This document shows, piece after piece, positions 1 through 5,535 of a stretch of 6,234 nt of DNA. The DNA is from Candidatus Zixiibacteriota bacterium (GTDB lineage: Bacteria; Zixibacteria; MSB-5A5; SM1-73): NCBI GenBank assembly GCA_022866585.1, contig JALHUP010000257.1, positions 1 through 6,234 on the forward strand, in the 5' to 3' direction. Position numbers and translations under genes: made by a program. Position 1 is the first letter of the stretch; each line of letters opens with the position of its first letter. The notes under the pieces were generated by a model. That model had not been told where the DNA came from and ran no database searches. It was given only the letters and a program-made list of their open reading frames with translations.

Positions 1-1
1 T

Positions 2-1006
2 CCCATTGCATTGCCCAATTTTCCGGGACTTTCTGAAAAGTATGGTTACGACGGAGAAATATATGCTTATAAATTGGATGGAGAGGATCCTTTTGAATTT
101 ATGGAGACGATGAATAGAGAGATTACCTCCTATGATTATGCCTCAGATGTTTGCATCTTCAACGTGGAATACAGATACCCCAAGTGGTATTATTGGCCAC
201 GGGAGGTCTATGTTGATCGTCCCATGGATGTGATGTTAGGCGGGGTCTATTTCGACTATCCCTGGGGCGTAGAGGTCTGGATTGATGGGGTCTTCTATGG
301 AATTACTCCCATCACCATCCCCGCCTTAGTGGTGGGAAGACACTGGGTGACCTTCTGGCATTGTGGAAGCTGGATATGGAGGGATTGGGTCTGGATAGAA
401 AGACATCACACGGTTAGGGTCTGGGCTCACTGCGACCACAGGTATAGATACGTCAAAGAAAGATTCGTGGAGAAAAGCTATCGCGAAGAAAAAGCTAAAA
501 GAAGACGAGGAATTGATGAGACCAGCCGTTCCGTAAGCTCACCGCCAGATAGGTTTGTGAAGCCTGTTAATCTCCATGAAAAATTGAGCGAGGCGAAACC
601 CCTTAGAAGGGGATTGACCGGGGCTGAAAAAACGAGAACTCAGGAAACAACTGGTGGGTTCAAAAAGGAATTCCGAGTAAAAGAAAAAGGGGAAGCGGTG
701 AAACATGAAAACGAAAAGCCTCGAGTGATAGAAAGAAGGCAAAAGGTCAAGGAACCTAATAGTCAATTCCGATCTGAGGAGAAAAAAAGGATTGAAAAAT
801 CAACAATTGAAAGACCACAAATAAAGGAAAAAAGAAGAATCGAGGAAAAAGACAGGTCCTCTGAGGGAAAACCACGCTCCTCTGGAGTCAAATCTACGGA
901 GAGACACGAAACCAAAAAATCCCAGGTCATTCTGGAAAGAAGCGAAACACCAAGAGCGCAAACAAAGAGCATAGAAGTGCAAAAAGAACCTCGGAGGAGA
1001 AAATAA
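2..1006 (+). CDS. PEGA-domain protein with long charged C-terminal tail (5' partial)
   Basis: The frame is open to the left edge, so the true start probably lies outside; the TTG at 11 is only the first possible start inside and has no visible ribosome site. Counting from that TTG, residues 50-75 are rich in Tyr/Trp/Pro. Residues about 78-138 look like a PEGA domain: a Gly-Val-x-Phe-Asp-Tyr-Pro strand, then VEVWIDGVFYGITPITIP, then a Gly-x-His-x-Val-Thr strand. PEGA domains are small beta-sandwich modules of bacterial surface and envelope proteins, and their partners are mostly unknown. The domain is unusually aromatic, with 11 Trp between residues 59 and 138. From about residue 145 to the end the protein is a Lys/Arg/Glu/Ser-rich, probably disordered tail ending in PRRRK. 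Export cannot be judged because the N-terminus is missing. The PEGA call is by eye and fairly secure; the biological role is unknown. The next gene, 123 bases downstream, also encodes a charged protein. Confidence 0.8.
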   Translation, partial: PIALPNFPGLSEKYGYDGEIYAYKLDGEDPFEFMETMNREITSYDYASDVCIFNVEYRYPKWYYWPREVYVDRPMDVMLGGVYFDYPWGVEVWIDGVFYGITPITIPALVVGRHWVTFWHCGSWIWRDWVWIERHHTVRVWAHCDHRYRYVKERFVEKSYREEKAKRRRGIDETSRSVSSPPDRFVKPVNLHEKLSEAKPLRRGLTGAEKTRTQETTGGFKKEFRVKEKGEAVKHENEKPRVIERRQKVKEPNSQFRSEEKKRIEKSTIERPQIKEKRRIEEKDRSSEGKPRSSGVKSTERHETKKSQVILERSETPRAQTKSIEVQKEPRRRK

Positions 1007-1072
1007 ATACATTTAGGTCTCCCAAAAATAATTGAGGAAGATAAGATGGAGTGTCCACCTTCATGTGGATCT

Positions 1073-1100
1073 TTGAATAGGGATTATATTAAAGTATAAA
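1073..1100 (+). promoter_or_regulatory. Candidate sigma70-type promoter for the secreted EF-hand-like protein gene
   Basis: TTGAAT (1073-1078) and TATAAA (1095-1100) are separated by 16 bases, a near-consensus -35/-10 pair. They lie 29 bases before the ATG at 1130, so the transcript would have a short leader containing the ribosome site GAGG at 1118-1121. It suggests the gene is transcribed separately from the PEGA gene. It is based on consensus matching only. Confidence 0.45.
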
Positions 1101-1129
1101 ACAGAAAGATCTAAAAAGAGGCGGGATAT

Positions 1130-1663
1130 ATGAAAAGGCTTTTAATTGTTTTTGTATCCATCGTAACTATTTTGACTTTTCTCTCTTTTATGGCGAGTCT
1201 GTCGAACCATTTAGCTTTAGCCATTGACCGAACTCCAAAGGAAAACCAAACTAAGGAAAAGGAGGAGCCTGCGGAGTCCAAAGAATACGAAAAGACGGAG
1301 GTTAAAGAAGGGGAAGCCGAGGGCAACCTCCCTCTTGAAAAGGAAAGTGGAAAAATAGAGAAAAAGGCAATAGGAGAAAAGAAGGCAAAGGAAACGGTTC
1401 CTGAGAAGGTAACTAAGTGGTTAAAATCCTTGGAGAAACAAAAGGCTGAGGAAAAATATGATTATTTCATAGATAAAAACAACAATGGCATCGACGACCG
1501 ATTAGAAAAAAAATCAAAAGAGCCTATCTCTCCCCCTGACGTTCGTCCTGTGCCAAAAGAGAAACAGCCCACAGAGGCTACTCCTTCGACCAAGGAAACA
1601 GGTGAGAAGAAAAAAATCAGGGAAGTTCCTAAGGAAAAGGAGACAAAAAAGCAAAGAAAATAG
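1130..1663 (+). CDS. Secreted Lys/Glu-rich protein with one EF-hand/TSP3-like calcium loop
   Basis: This 177-residue protein starts at an ATG preceded by GAGG eight bases upstream. Residues 1-31 form a classic signal peptide: MKR, a hydrophobic core to about residue 23, and an Ala-Leu-Ala cleavage motif at 29-31. The protein should therefore be exported, and it has no Cys lipobox. The mature part is mostly Lys/Glu with Pro and Thr and is probably disordered. The exception is residues 111-128, where DKNNNGIDDRLE (115-126) places Asp, Asn, Asn, Gly, Asp and Glu at loop positions 1, 3, 5, 6, 9 and 12. This is the pattern of bacterial EF-hand-like or thrombospondin type-3 calcium loops. A single loop in a charged linker is odd, since such loops usually come in tandem. 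I do not recognise the family. It may be an envelope spacer or a partner of the upstream charged-tail protein, but that is inference from adjacency and composition. A promoter candidate lies just upstream and a hairpin terminator 80 bases downstream. Confidence 0.8.
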   Translation: MKRLLIVFVSIVTILTFLSFMASLSNHLALAIDRTPKENQTKEKEEPAESKEYEKTEVKEGEAEGNLPLEKESGKIEKKAIGEKKAKETVPEKVTKWLKSLEKQKAEEKYDYFIDKNNNGIDDRLEKKSKEPISPPDVRPVPKEKQPTEATPSTKETGEKKKIREVPKEKETKKQRK

Positions 1664-1698
1664 AGGCAAAAGAAAAAATAACAGTCTTGACGCAGATT

Positions 1699-1811
1699 GT
1701 TGCACGATAAAAAGAGTTAGAAAACTCAATTTCGCCATAAACCAAATAGCCCCACCCGTGGTATAAACCTGTAGCTCATACCGTGGAGGGGCTATTTCTT
1801 GATTGTGCAAC
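1699..1811. repeat. Nested inverted repeat enclosing the convergent-gene hairpin
   Basis: GTTGCACGAT (1699-1708) and ATTGTGCAAC (1802-1811) can pair over ten positions with one G-T wobble. They bracket a second, perfect ten-base inverted repeat (1744-1753 with 1788-1797). The 113-base unit has no coding sequence and no visible target-site duplication at its ends. It may be one folded RNA element, a small palindromic mobile repeat, or two hairpins side by side. No second copy is present in the window. Confidence 0.5.
1744..1797. terminator. Probable bidirectional terminator between convergent genes
   Basis: AAATAGCCCC (1744-1753) pairs perfectly with GGGGCTATTT (1788-1797). Further pairing is possible inside: CC 1755-1756 with GG 1785-1786, and GGTAT 1760-1764 with ATACC 1778-1782, around a 13-base loop. 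On the plus strand the stem ends in ATTTCTT, and on the minus strand in ATTTGGTTT, so each side has a modest T-rich tract. It stands 80 bases after the plus-strand stop at 1663 and 116 bases after the minus-strand stop at 1914, where a shared terminator would be expected. The T tracts are imperfect, so termination strength is uncertain. Confidence 0.6.
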
Positions 1812-1855
1812 TTGATGAGTTTTAGCTTCTTAGAGAGTGAGGAATTCGAGTAGGA

Positions 1856-1889
1856 TGTGGCGCAGATTTAAGTTTCAACCTGCGCCACA
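1856..1889. repeat. Perfect 10-base inverted repeat after the lipoprotein gene
   Basis: TGTGGCGCAG (1856-1865) and CTGCGCCACA (1880-1889) form a perfect GC-rich stem with a 14-base loop. It lies 25 bases beyond the minus-strand stop at 1914. No T run follows on the minus strand, so it is not a standard intrinsic terminator, though it could protect the 3' end of the lipoprotein mRNA or be a short palindromic repeat. The loop segment AAGTTTCAA recurs at 1901-1909. Confidence 0.5.
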
Positions 1890-1913
1890 GAACAAATTCA
1901 AGTTTCAAGATCG

Positions 1914-2288
1914 TTATCTTCCCATCATCTTTTCATGCAACGGGAGAGTTTTCTGGGTCAACATATCCTTTAAATCTTCGTTCGCCATCATCATATCCAT
2001 CATGGCTTCCGCATGGCTTCTGTCCTTAACCATAGATTCCATGATTTTCGTCATGCTCTCTGGATCGTCCATCACCATCTTTACCAGTGTATCTTTTGTT
2101 GCAGGAGTCTGCCATAATTTCTCCAAAACCAGCTTGGACATCTGAGGGTCGGACATCAATTGTTGCACAGCCTTTTCCCGACTACAGCTGGAAAAGATCG
2201 CTAAAAACGCAAGTCCTACCGTAATTAAAGAAATTACTACGACTTTCGCGAAGCGCGAAGTGCCTGGACCACATCTTGACAACTTCAT
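1914..2288 (-). CDS. Small Met-rich probable lipoprotein with three ~28-residue repeats
   Basis: This 124-residue protein starts at an ATG preceded on the minus strand by AAAGGAGGTG, one of the strongest ribosome sites in the window, and by a near-consensus promoter. A basic N-region (to Lys15) and a hydrophobic segment (16-32) lead to FSSC (32-35), a slightly non-standard lipobox with Phe at -3. The mature part would be a 90-residue lipid-anchored domain carrying 15 Met. It contains three helical repeats offset by 28 residues, beginning at Glu38, Asp66 and Glu94. Each has the core Met-x-Asp/Asn-Pro/Glu (Met45, Met73, Met101), a following Met or Leu, and then a charged helix. The repeat core loosely resembles the DPxxM style of STI1-like helical repeats, but I do not claim that family. 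Met and His clustering near the C-terminus would allow metal binding, which is only speculation. I do not recognise a named family. Coding on this strand is supported by the ribosome site, promoter and repeat structure. Confidence 0.82.
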   Translation of the reverse strand: MKLSRCGPGTSRFAKVVVISLITVGLAFLAIFSSCSREKAVQQLMSDPQMSKLVLEKLWQTPATKDTLVKMVMDDPESMTKIMESMVKDRSHAEAMMDMMMANEDLKDMLTQKTLPLHEKMMGR

Positions 2289-2378
2289 TTAGTTCACCTC
2301 CTTTCTGCTAAATTAACCGAACCGTAATAAAAATGACCAATCAGTTCATTTTCTGTTCACACAATCCATTTTTGTGCA

Positions 2379-2407
2379 AGTTTAGTTTAAATCCTCTTGG
2401 TTGTCAA
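2379..2407 (-). promoter_or_regulatory. Candidate sigma70 promoter for the Met-rich lipoprotein gene
   Basis: On the minus strand a perfect TTGACA -35 (complement of 2402-2407) is followed after 17 bases by TAAACT (complement of 2379-2384), a 4/6 match to the -10 box. Transcription would begin near 2372 and give a leader of about 85 bases. The perfect -35 and ideal spacing make this one of the better promoter candidates in the window. Confidence 0.55.
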
Positions 2408-2444
2408 GTAGATTTTTGAAGACTCCTGAAAGACTCATTTTTAC

Positions 2445-2524
2445 GGGGCTGAGAGCCCCGCCTACGCGGGACTAAATCATTGTTATTTAGAACCTAACCG
2501 CGTAAGGCGGGCTCTTAGCCCGCC
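2445..2524. repeat. Compound inverted repeat with nested hairpins
   Basis: The left arm (2445-2469) and right arm (2498-2522) are about 25 bases long and nearly complementary, differing by a substitution and single-base indels. Each arm is itself a hairpin: GGGGCT/AGCCCC (2445-2450 with 2454-2459) and GGCGGGCT/AGCCCGCC (2506-2513 with 2517-2524). The centre contains another perfect pair, CTAAAT/ATTTAG (2472-2477 with 2485-2490). This layered symmetry is typical of REP/BIME-like dispersed palindromes. It could also block read-through between the two divergent promoters. No other copy of this sequence is in the window. Confidence 0.65.
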
Positions 2525-2562
2525 TAATCCTGACACTTTTTCAGTGATCTCTCCATAATATC

Positions 2563-2590
2563 TTGACAATTCTCCTTTTGAAATTATATT
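2563..2590 (+). promoter_or_regulatory. Candidate sigma70 promoter for the Fe-S oxidoreductase gene
   Basis: Perfect TTGACA (2563-2568) and TATATT (2585-2590, 5/6 match) are separated by 16 bases. The expected transcription start is near 2597. That is only about nine bases before the upstream ATG at 2606 but 36 before the ATG at 2633, which favours the latter as the real start. Confidence 0.6.
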
Positions 2591-2632
2591 GGACAAATTC
2601 GTATTATGTTGATAAGAAAGGATTGTAAAGCT

Positions 2633-3898
2633 ATGAACAATACACATAAGCATATCGCTCAAAAGGAAGACCAACTTCTCAAATGCTTAAAATGCGGCAC
2701 CTGTCTTTCGGTCTGCCCACTTTATGCGGAGACAAAATATGAGCCTGCCGCACCCAGAGGGAGAGTGGCTTTAATCAATGCGGCAAACAAGGGGGAAATC
2801 GACTTAAGCGAATTGTTTCGAAAAAAAATCAACTTTTGTCTGAATTGCAAATCCTGTGTGGAGGCTTGTCCCGGCGGGGTAAGGTCGGACGATCTGATCT
2901 TGTGCGCCAGAGCAGATTTAGTGGATCGAGGGAAATTTACTCTCCTGGAAAGATTGATCTTTCGTCACTTGATAAAAAGGGGAAGGCTCCTTCCTCCGGT
3001 GGCAAGATGGGCTGTCTTTGCCGGAAGATTAGCCAATAAAATTCTACCTGAGAAAAATCCCTTGACTTTATTTTTACCTTTTCCCGACGGATGGAAAGAG
3101 AGGATTTATCCCAAGATTGCCAAGAAGCCTTTGAGAAAAAGACTTCCTGAGGTGGTAAAGGTAAAAAATCCCAAGATGAGGGTGGGATATTTTTACGGCT
3201 GTGGCACGAACTTAGTCTATCCGGAAATAGGTGAGGCGCTAATAAAAGTCTTAACTCATAACGATATAGAGGTGGTGATTCCCAAAGGGCAGATATGTTG
3301 TGGAACGTCTATCTATAATTCAGGCGATTTCAAAACCGGGATCAAGCATGCCAAGAAGAACTTGAAAGTCTTCAAAGATGCAAAGGTAGATTGCATTGTG
3401 GTGAATTGTGCTTCCTGTGGCTTGACTCTCAAGAAAGAATATAAGGAGCTTTTAGGAGTCGACTTCGACATTCCAGTTTACGACATTACGGAATTTCTGG
3501 CCAAAGTCATAGATATAAAAAAGGATTTCATAAAGCCGGAACATGAATACACCATTACCTATCACGATCCTTGTCATCTAAATCGGGGGCAAGGAATAAA
3601 AACTGAACCCAGAAAGATTCTGAAAGAACTCCCCGGAGTGAAGTTTGTTGAGATGAAAGATGCGGATAGATGCTGTGGAGGGGGAGGATCTTTCCATCTG
3701 AAGTATTATCCCATCTCTGTAGGGGTGATGGCACATAAGCTTGAGAATATGGAAAAGATCGATCCCGATTTTTTAGTCTCAGGTTGTCCCGGCTGTATGA
3801 TGCGCTTCGAAGAGACCTTCCTTCAGAAGAAGATGAGGCAAAAAGTAAAACATCCCATCCAACTCTTAGCCGACGCCTATCCGGATGGAAAAAAATAG
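2633..3898 (+). CDS. GlcF/LutA-type iron-sulfur oxidoreductase subunit (two 4Fe-4S motifs, two CCG domains)
   Basis: The ATG at 2633 is chosen over the in-frame ATG at 2606 because AAAGGA (2617-2622) precedes it and the promoter candidate would leave almost no leader for 2606. The product has 421 residues, the usual size for GlcF-like proteins. Two ferredoxin motifs C-x2-C-x2-C-x3-C-P lie at Cys18/21/24/28 and Cys69/72/75/79. Two cysteine-rich CCG domains follow: Cys190, Cys222-Cys223-Gly and Cys259/Cys262, then Cys314, Cys347-Cys348-Gly and Cys385/Cys388. All ligands are intact. In the family (glycolate oxidase GlcF, lactate-utilisation LutA, HdrB-like subunits) this protein carries electrons from a flavin-dependent hydroxyacid oxidation towards the respiratory chain, at the inner face of the membrane. 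No transmembrane segment is visible. The expected GlcD-type flavoprotein is not adjacent, so the exact partner and substrate are open. The downstream larA-like and ldh2-like genes support a role with lactate or a similar 2-hydroxyacid. Confidence 0.9.
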   Translation: MNNTHKHIAQKEDQLLKCLKCGTCLSVCPLYAETKYEPAAPRGRVALINAANKGEIDLSELFRKKINFCLNCKSCVEACPGGVRSDDLILCARADLVDRGKFTLLERLIFRHLIKRGRLLPPVARWAVFAGRLANKILPEKNPLTLFLPFPDGWKERIYPKIAKKPLRKRLPEVVKVKNPKMRVGYFYGCGTNLVYPEIGEALIKVLTHNDIEVVIPKGQICCGTSIYNSGDFKTGIKHAKKNLKVFKDAKVDCIVVNCASCGLTLKKEYKELLGVDFDIPVYDITEFLAKVIDIKKDFIKPEHEYTITYHDPCHLNRGQGIKTEPRKILKELPGVKFVEMKDADRCCGGGGSFHLKYYPISVGVMAHKLENMEKIDPDFLVSGCPGCMMRFEETFLQKKMRQKVKHPIQLLADAYPDGKK

Positions 3899-3956
3899 TA
3901 GATTGAGGTCAGCATTCCTTCGTTCGTCACGGACGCTCCCATCCGTAACGTTTTAT

Positions 3957-3981
3957 GGTAACGGACAAGGTGCCCGTTACC
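3957..3981. repeat. 8-base perfect hairpin downstream of the Fe-S gene
   Basis: GGTAACGG (3957-3964) pairs with CCGTTACC (3974-3981) around a nine-base loop, 59 bases after the Fe-S stop codon. It is followed by an A-rich stretch rather than T residues, so it is at best a weak terminator on the plus strand. A related fragment, CCGTAACG, lies just upstream at 3943-3950, which suggests a decayed palindromic repeat. Confidence 0.45.
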
Positions 3982-4075
3982 AACAAAATTATTGAATGAC
4001 AAACACCTTCATTCGGTTAACCTAAAGGTGAACATTCCAAAAACTTCACTTTGTTAAAAAATTCACAAAATCTTC

Positions 4076-4104
4076 TTGCCTTCTTTATTTCATTATACTA
4101 TATT
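4076..4104 (+). promoter_or_regulatory. Candidate promoter for the larA-like gene
   Basis: TTGCCT (4076-4081) and TATATT (4099-4104) are 17 bases apart, matching the -35/-10 boxes at 4/6 and 5/6 positions. The surrounding DNA is AT-rich, so chance matches are likely and other -10 boxes are possible. If used, it would give a leader of roughly 115 bases containing the nested hairpin at 4149-4204. Confidence 0.35.
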
Positions 4105-4148
4105 AAAATATGAAAATTATTATGTTTTAAGTAGTCTCAAAATATGTC

Positions 4149-4204
4149 TCCCACCGCGTAGCCAAGCCTTCATGGCTTGGCAAGGTAAACTCTGAGCGGT
4201 GGGA
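4149..4204. repeat. Two-level nested hairpin in the larA leader
   Basis: An outer perfect pair TCCCACCGC/GCGGTGGGA (4149-4157 with 4196-4204) encloses an inner perfect pair GCCAAGCC/GGCTTGGC (4161-4168 with 4174-4181) with loop TTCAT. The element ends 13 bases before the AAGGA ribosome site of larA. It could be a structured leader that controls translation or a dispersed palindrome that happens to sit there. It does not match a riboswitch class I know, and no T run follows that would make it an attenuator. Confidence 0.6.
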
Positions 4205-4228
4205 TAGATCGGAAGAAAAGGAAGTCAT

Positions 4229-5494
4229 ATGAAGATTGATTTAAAATATGGCGATTCGCACAAAGAGTTGAAATTGGATGACAAAAATGTGATCGGGGTT
4301 TTAGAATTGAAAAAGGTGCCCGGACTCCCCGATGTCACCGAAGCGGAAATTGAGGCGTTAAAGAATCCAATTGGAACGAAAAGACTCTCGGAGATCGCCA
4401 AAGGGAAAAAGACCGCCTGCGTGGTGGTCTCGGATTATACCAGAGGCACACCTTATAAAAGACCGAATTTCAATTTGTTATTGCCCATTGTGGATGAGCT
4501 ACACGCTGGGGGAATTAAAGACGAGAACATCAAATTCCTGGTGGGGACAGGAGCGCACCGTGCCCATACGGATAAAGAGAACTTGGACAATTTTGGCGAG
4601 GAGATTGTAAAAAAGTATGAAGTCATCAGCCATGACTGCGACAAAAACAACGTCTCCTTAGGAAAGCTCTCCACCGGAAACGAGCTTTTGGTGGACAAAC
4701 TTTGGCTCGATTCAGACGTGAAAGTCATGACCGGACTCATCACCACTCATTATTTTGGCGGCTTCTCCGGAGGGAGAAAGGGAATACTTCCGGGAATAGT
4801 TGCCCGTGAGACCGTTCGAAAAAACCATGCCATGATAATTAACCCCGAGGTGGACATCGCTAAGACCAAAGGGAACCCAATCTCCGATGAGATGGATGAG
4901 GCCGCCGAAAAGGCAGGAGTCGATTTTCTTTTGAATGTGGTGATCAATGATAAAAAGGAGATCGTGAAGATTGTAGCAGGCGATCTGGTGCAGGCTTTTG
5001 AGGCAGGATGGAAAGCATGTAGAGATTTATACCGTGTGCCATTCCATGAAAAGGCGGACGTGGTCTTTGCCTGTGCCGGAGGTTATCCCAAGGATGTGAG
5101 CCTATACCAGTCGCAAAAAACCATAAATAATGCTAAGTGTGTTCTAAAAAAGGGTAGCACAATTGTGTTGATCTCCGAATGCAGGGAAGGGATCGGCTCG
5201 GATACTTTCGCTGAATGGCTTCTGAAAGCTTCCTCTTTGGATGAATTATTGAATACCAAACAGGAGAAAATAACCGTAGGTGGACATACCGCCGTTGGAA
5301 ATGCTAAGGTCTTAAAGCGATTTGATATTTTGGTGGTTTCAAATATAAAAAAGGAGGATCTGGAAAAAAGATTCTACGAGTCCGCAAAAAGCATCGAGGA
5401 TGCCATAGAGTGGGTGAAGGAGAAACATGGCAGAAATTTCAAATCTTACGTGATGCCGCAGGCGGGCTTGATTTATCCTTGCTTGGAGAAATAG
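4229..5494 (+). CDS. larA: LarA-family nickel-pincer 2-hydroxyacid (lactate) racemase
   Basis: This 421-residue protein, close to the 424 of Lactiplantibacillus plantarum LarA, starts at an ATG six bases after AAGGA. Key residues fall at almost the same numbers as in that enzyme: Asp69-Tyr-Thr-Arg72 (substrate-binding DxTR-type motif), His110 in GTGAHR, and His174 in THYFGGFSGGRKGILPG. Lys184 is the residue that covalently holds the nickel-pincer nucleotide, and His200 is the nickel ligand. The YQSQK motif at 293-297 is near the family's catalytic Gln/Lys pair. The enzyme interconverts D- and L-2-hydroxyacids by hydride transfer to the cofactor, in the cytoplasm. The family includes racemases for malate and other hydroxyacids, so lactate is likely but not proven. 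Maturation needs LarB, LarC and LarE, none of which is in the window. The Ldh2-type dehydrogenase 179 bases downstream would consume one enantiomer. A structured leader precedes the gene. Confidence 0.92.
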   Translation: MKIDLKYGDSHKELKLDDKNVIGVLELKKVPGLPDVTEAEIEALKNPIGTKRLSEIAKGKKTACVVVSDYTRGTPYKRPNFNLLLPIVDELHAGGIKDENIKFLVGTGAHRAHTDKENLDNFGEEIVKKYEVISHDCDKNNVSLGKLSTGNELLVDKLWLDSDVKVMTGLITTHYFGGFSGGRKGILPGIVARETVRKNHAMIINPEVDIAKTKGNPISDEMDEAAEKAGVDFLLNVVINDKKEIVKIVAGDLVQAFEAGWKACRDLYRVPFHEKADVVFACAGGYPKDVSLYQSQKTINNAKCVLKKGSTIVLISECREGIGSDTFAEWLLKASSLDELLNTKQEKITVGGHTAVGNAKVLKRFDILVVSNIKKEDLEKRFYESAKSIEDAIEWVKEKHGRNFKSYVMPQAGLIYPCLEK

Positions 5495-5498
5495 ATTT

Positions 5499-5530
5499 CG
5501 GAGTAGCGACACTTGTGTCGCATTAAGAAG
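5499..5530. repeat. GGAGTAGCGACAC palindromic repeat, copy A
   Basis: This 32-base copy begins just after the larA stop. Its first 18 bases are identical to copy B at 5578-5609. It contains the perfect hairpin GCGACAC-TT-GTGTCGC (5506-5521) and ends in CATTAAGAAG. With copy B it flanks the central GC-rich hairpin in direct orientation. Confidence 0.7.
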
Positions 5531-5535
5531 TTTCT

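Larger units (their letters stand above)
2289..2632. other. Divergent intergenic region with two promoters and a compound palindrome
   Basis: This 344-base gap separates the minus-strand lipoprotein gene from the plus-strand Fe-S gene. It holds the lipoprotein ribosome site (AGGAGG complement near 2296-2301), a promoter for each gene, and the palindromic element at 2445-2524 between the two promoters. No convincing gene is seen. The short minus-strand frame running into the Fe-S gene from about 2483 has no ribosome site and crosses the palindrome. Confidence 0.6.
3899..4228. other. 330-base intergenic region upstream of larA
   Basis: No gene is visible. The first third carries a hairpin (3957-3981) and a weaker pair CACCTT/AAGGTG (4004-4009 with 4025-4030). 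From about 4040 to 4130 it is very AT-rich and contains a promoter candidate. The last part is the larA leader with a nested hairpin (4149-4204) and the ribosome site AAGGA (4218-4222). The gap and the promoter suggest larA is not simply co-transcribed with the Fe-S gene. Confidence 0.6.

Noticed and set aside
539..1012. Minus-strand frames opposite the charged tail of the PEGA gene
   Set aside because: They are Phe/Ser/Leu-rich, overlap each other, and lack ribosome sites. They follow from the purine-rich coding strand of the real gene.
1054..1069. Short hairpin TCCAC/GTGGA as a terminator after the PEGA gene
   Set aside because: The stem is only five bases, has no following T run, and lies just upstream of the promoter candidate.
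1514..1810. Minus-strand frame of 98 residues overlapping the secreted protein gene and the terminator hairpin
   Set aside because: It starts inside the palindromic region, has no ribosome site, and its composition mirrors the Lys/Glu-rich gene on the other strand.
1837..2145. Plus-strand frame of 102 residues antisense to the lipoprotein gene
   Set aside because: The minus strand has a strong ribosome site, a promoter, a signal sequence and an internal protein repeat; the plus-strand frame has none of these.
2483..2674. Minus-strand frame of 63 residues upstream of the Fe-S gene
   Set aside because: It runs across the compound palindrome and into the start of the Fe-S coding sequence, without a ribosome site.
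4149..4204. NiCo-type riboswitch before larA
   Set aside because: A metal-sensing leader would suit a nickel enzyme, but the structure is two nested stems rather than the four-helix junction of that class, and no conserved core was recognised.
4453..4947. Other frames inside larA, on both strands
   Set aside because: LarA is supported throughout by its catalytic and cofactor residues, so the overlapping frames are shadows.
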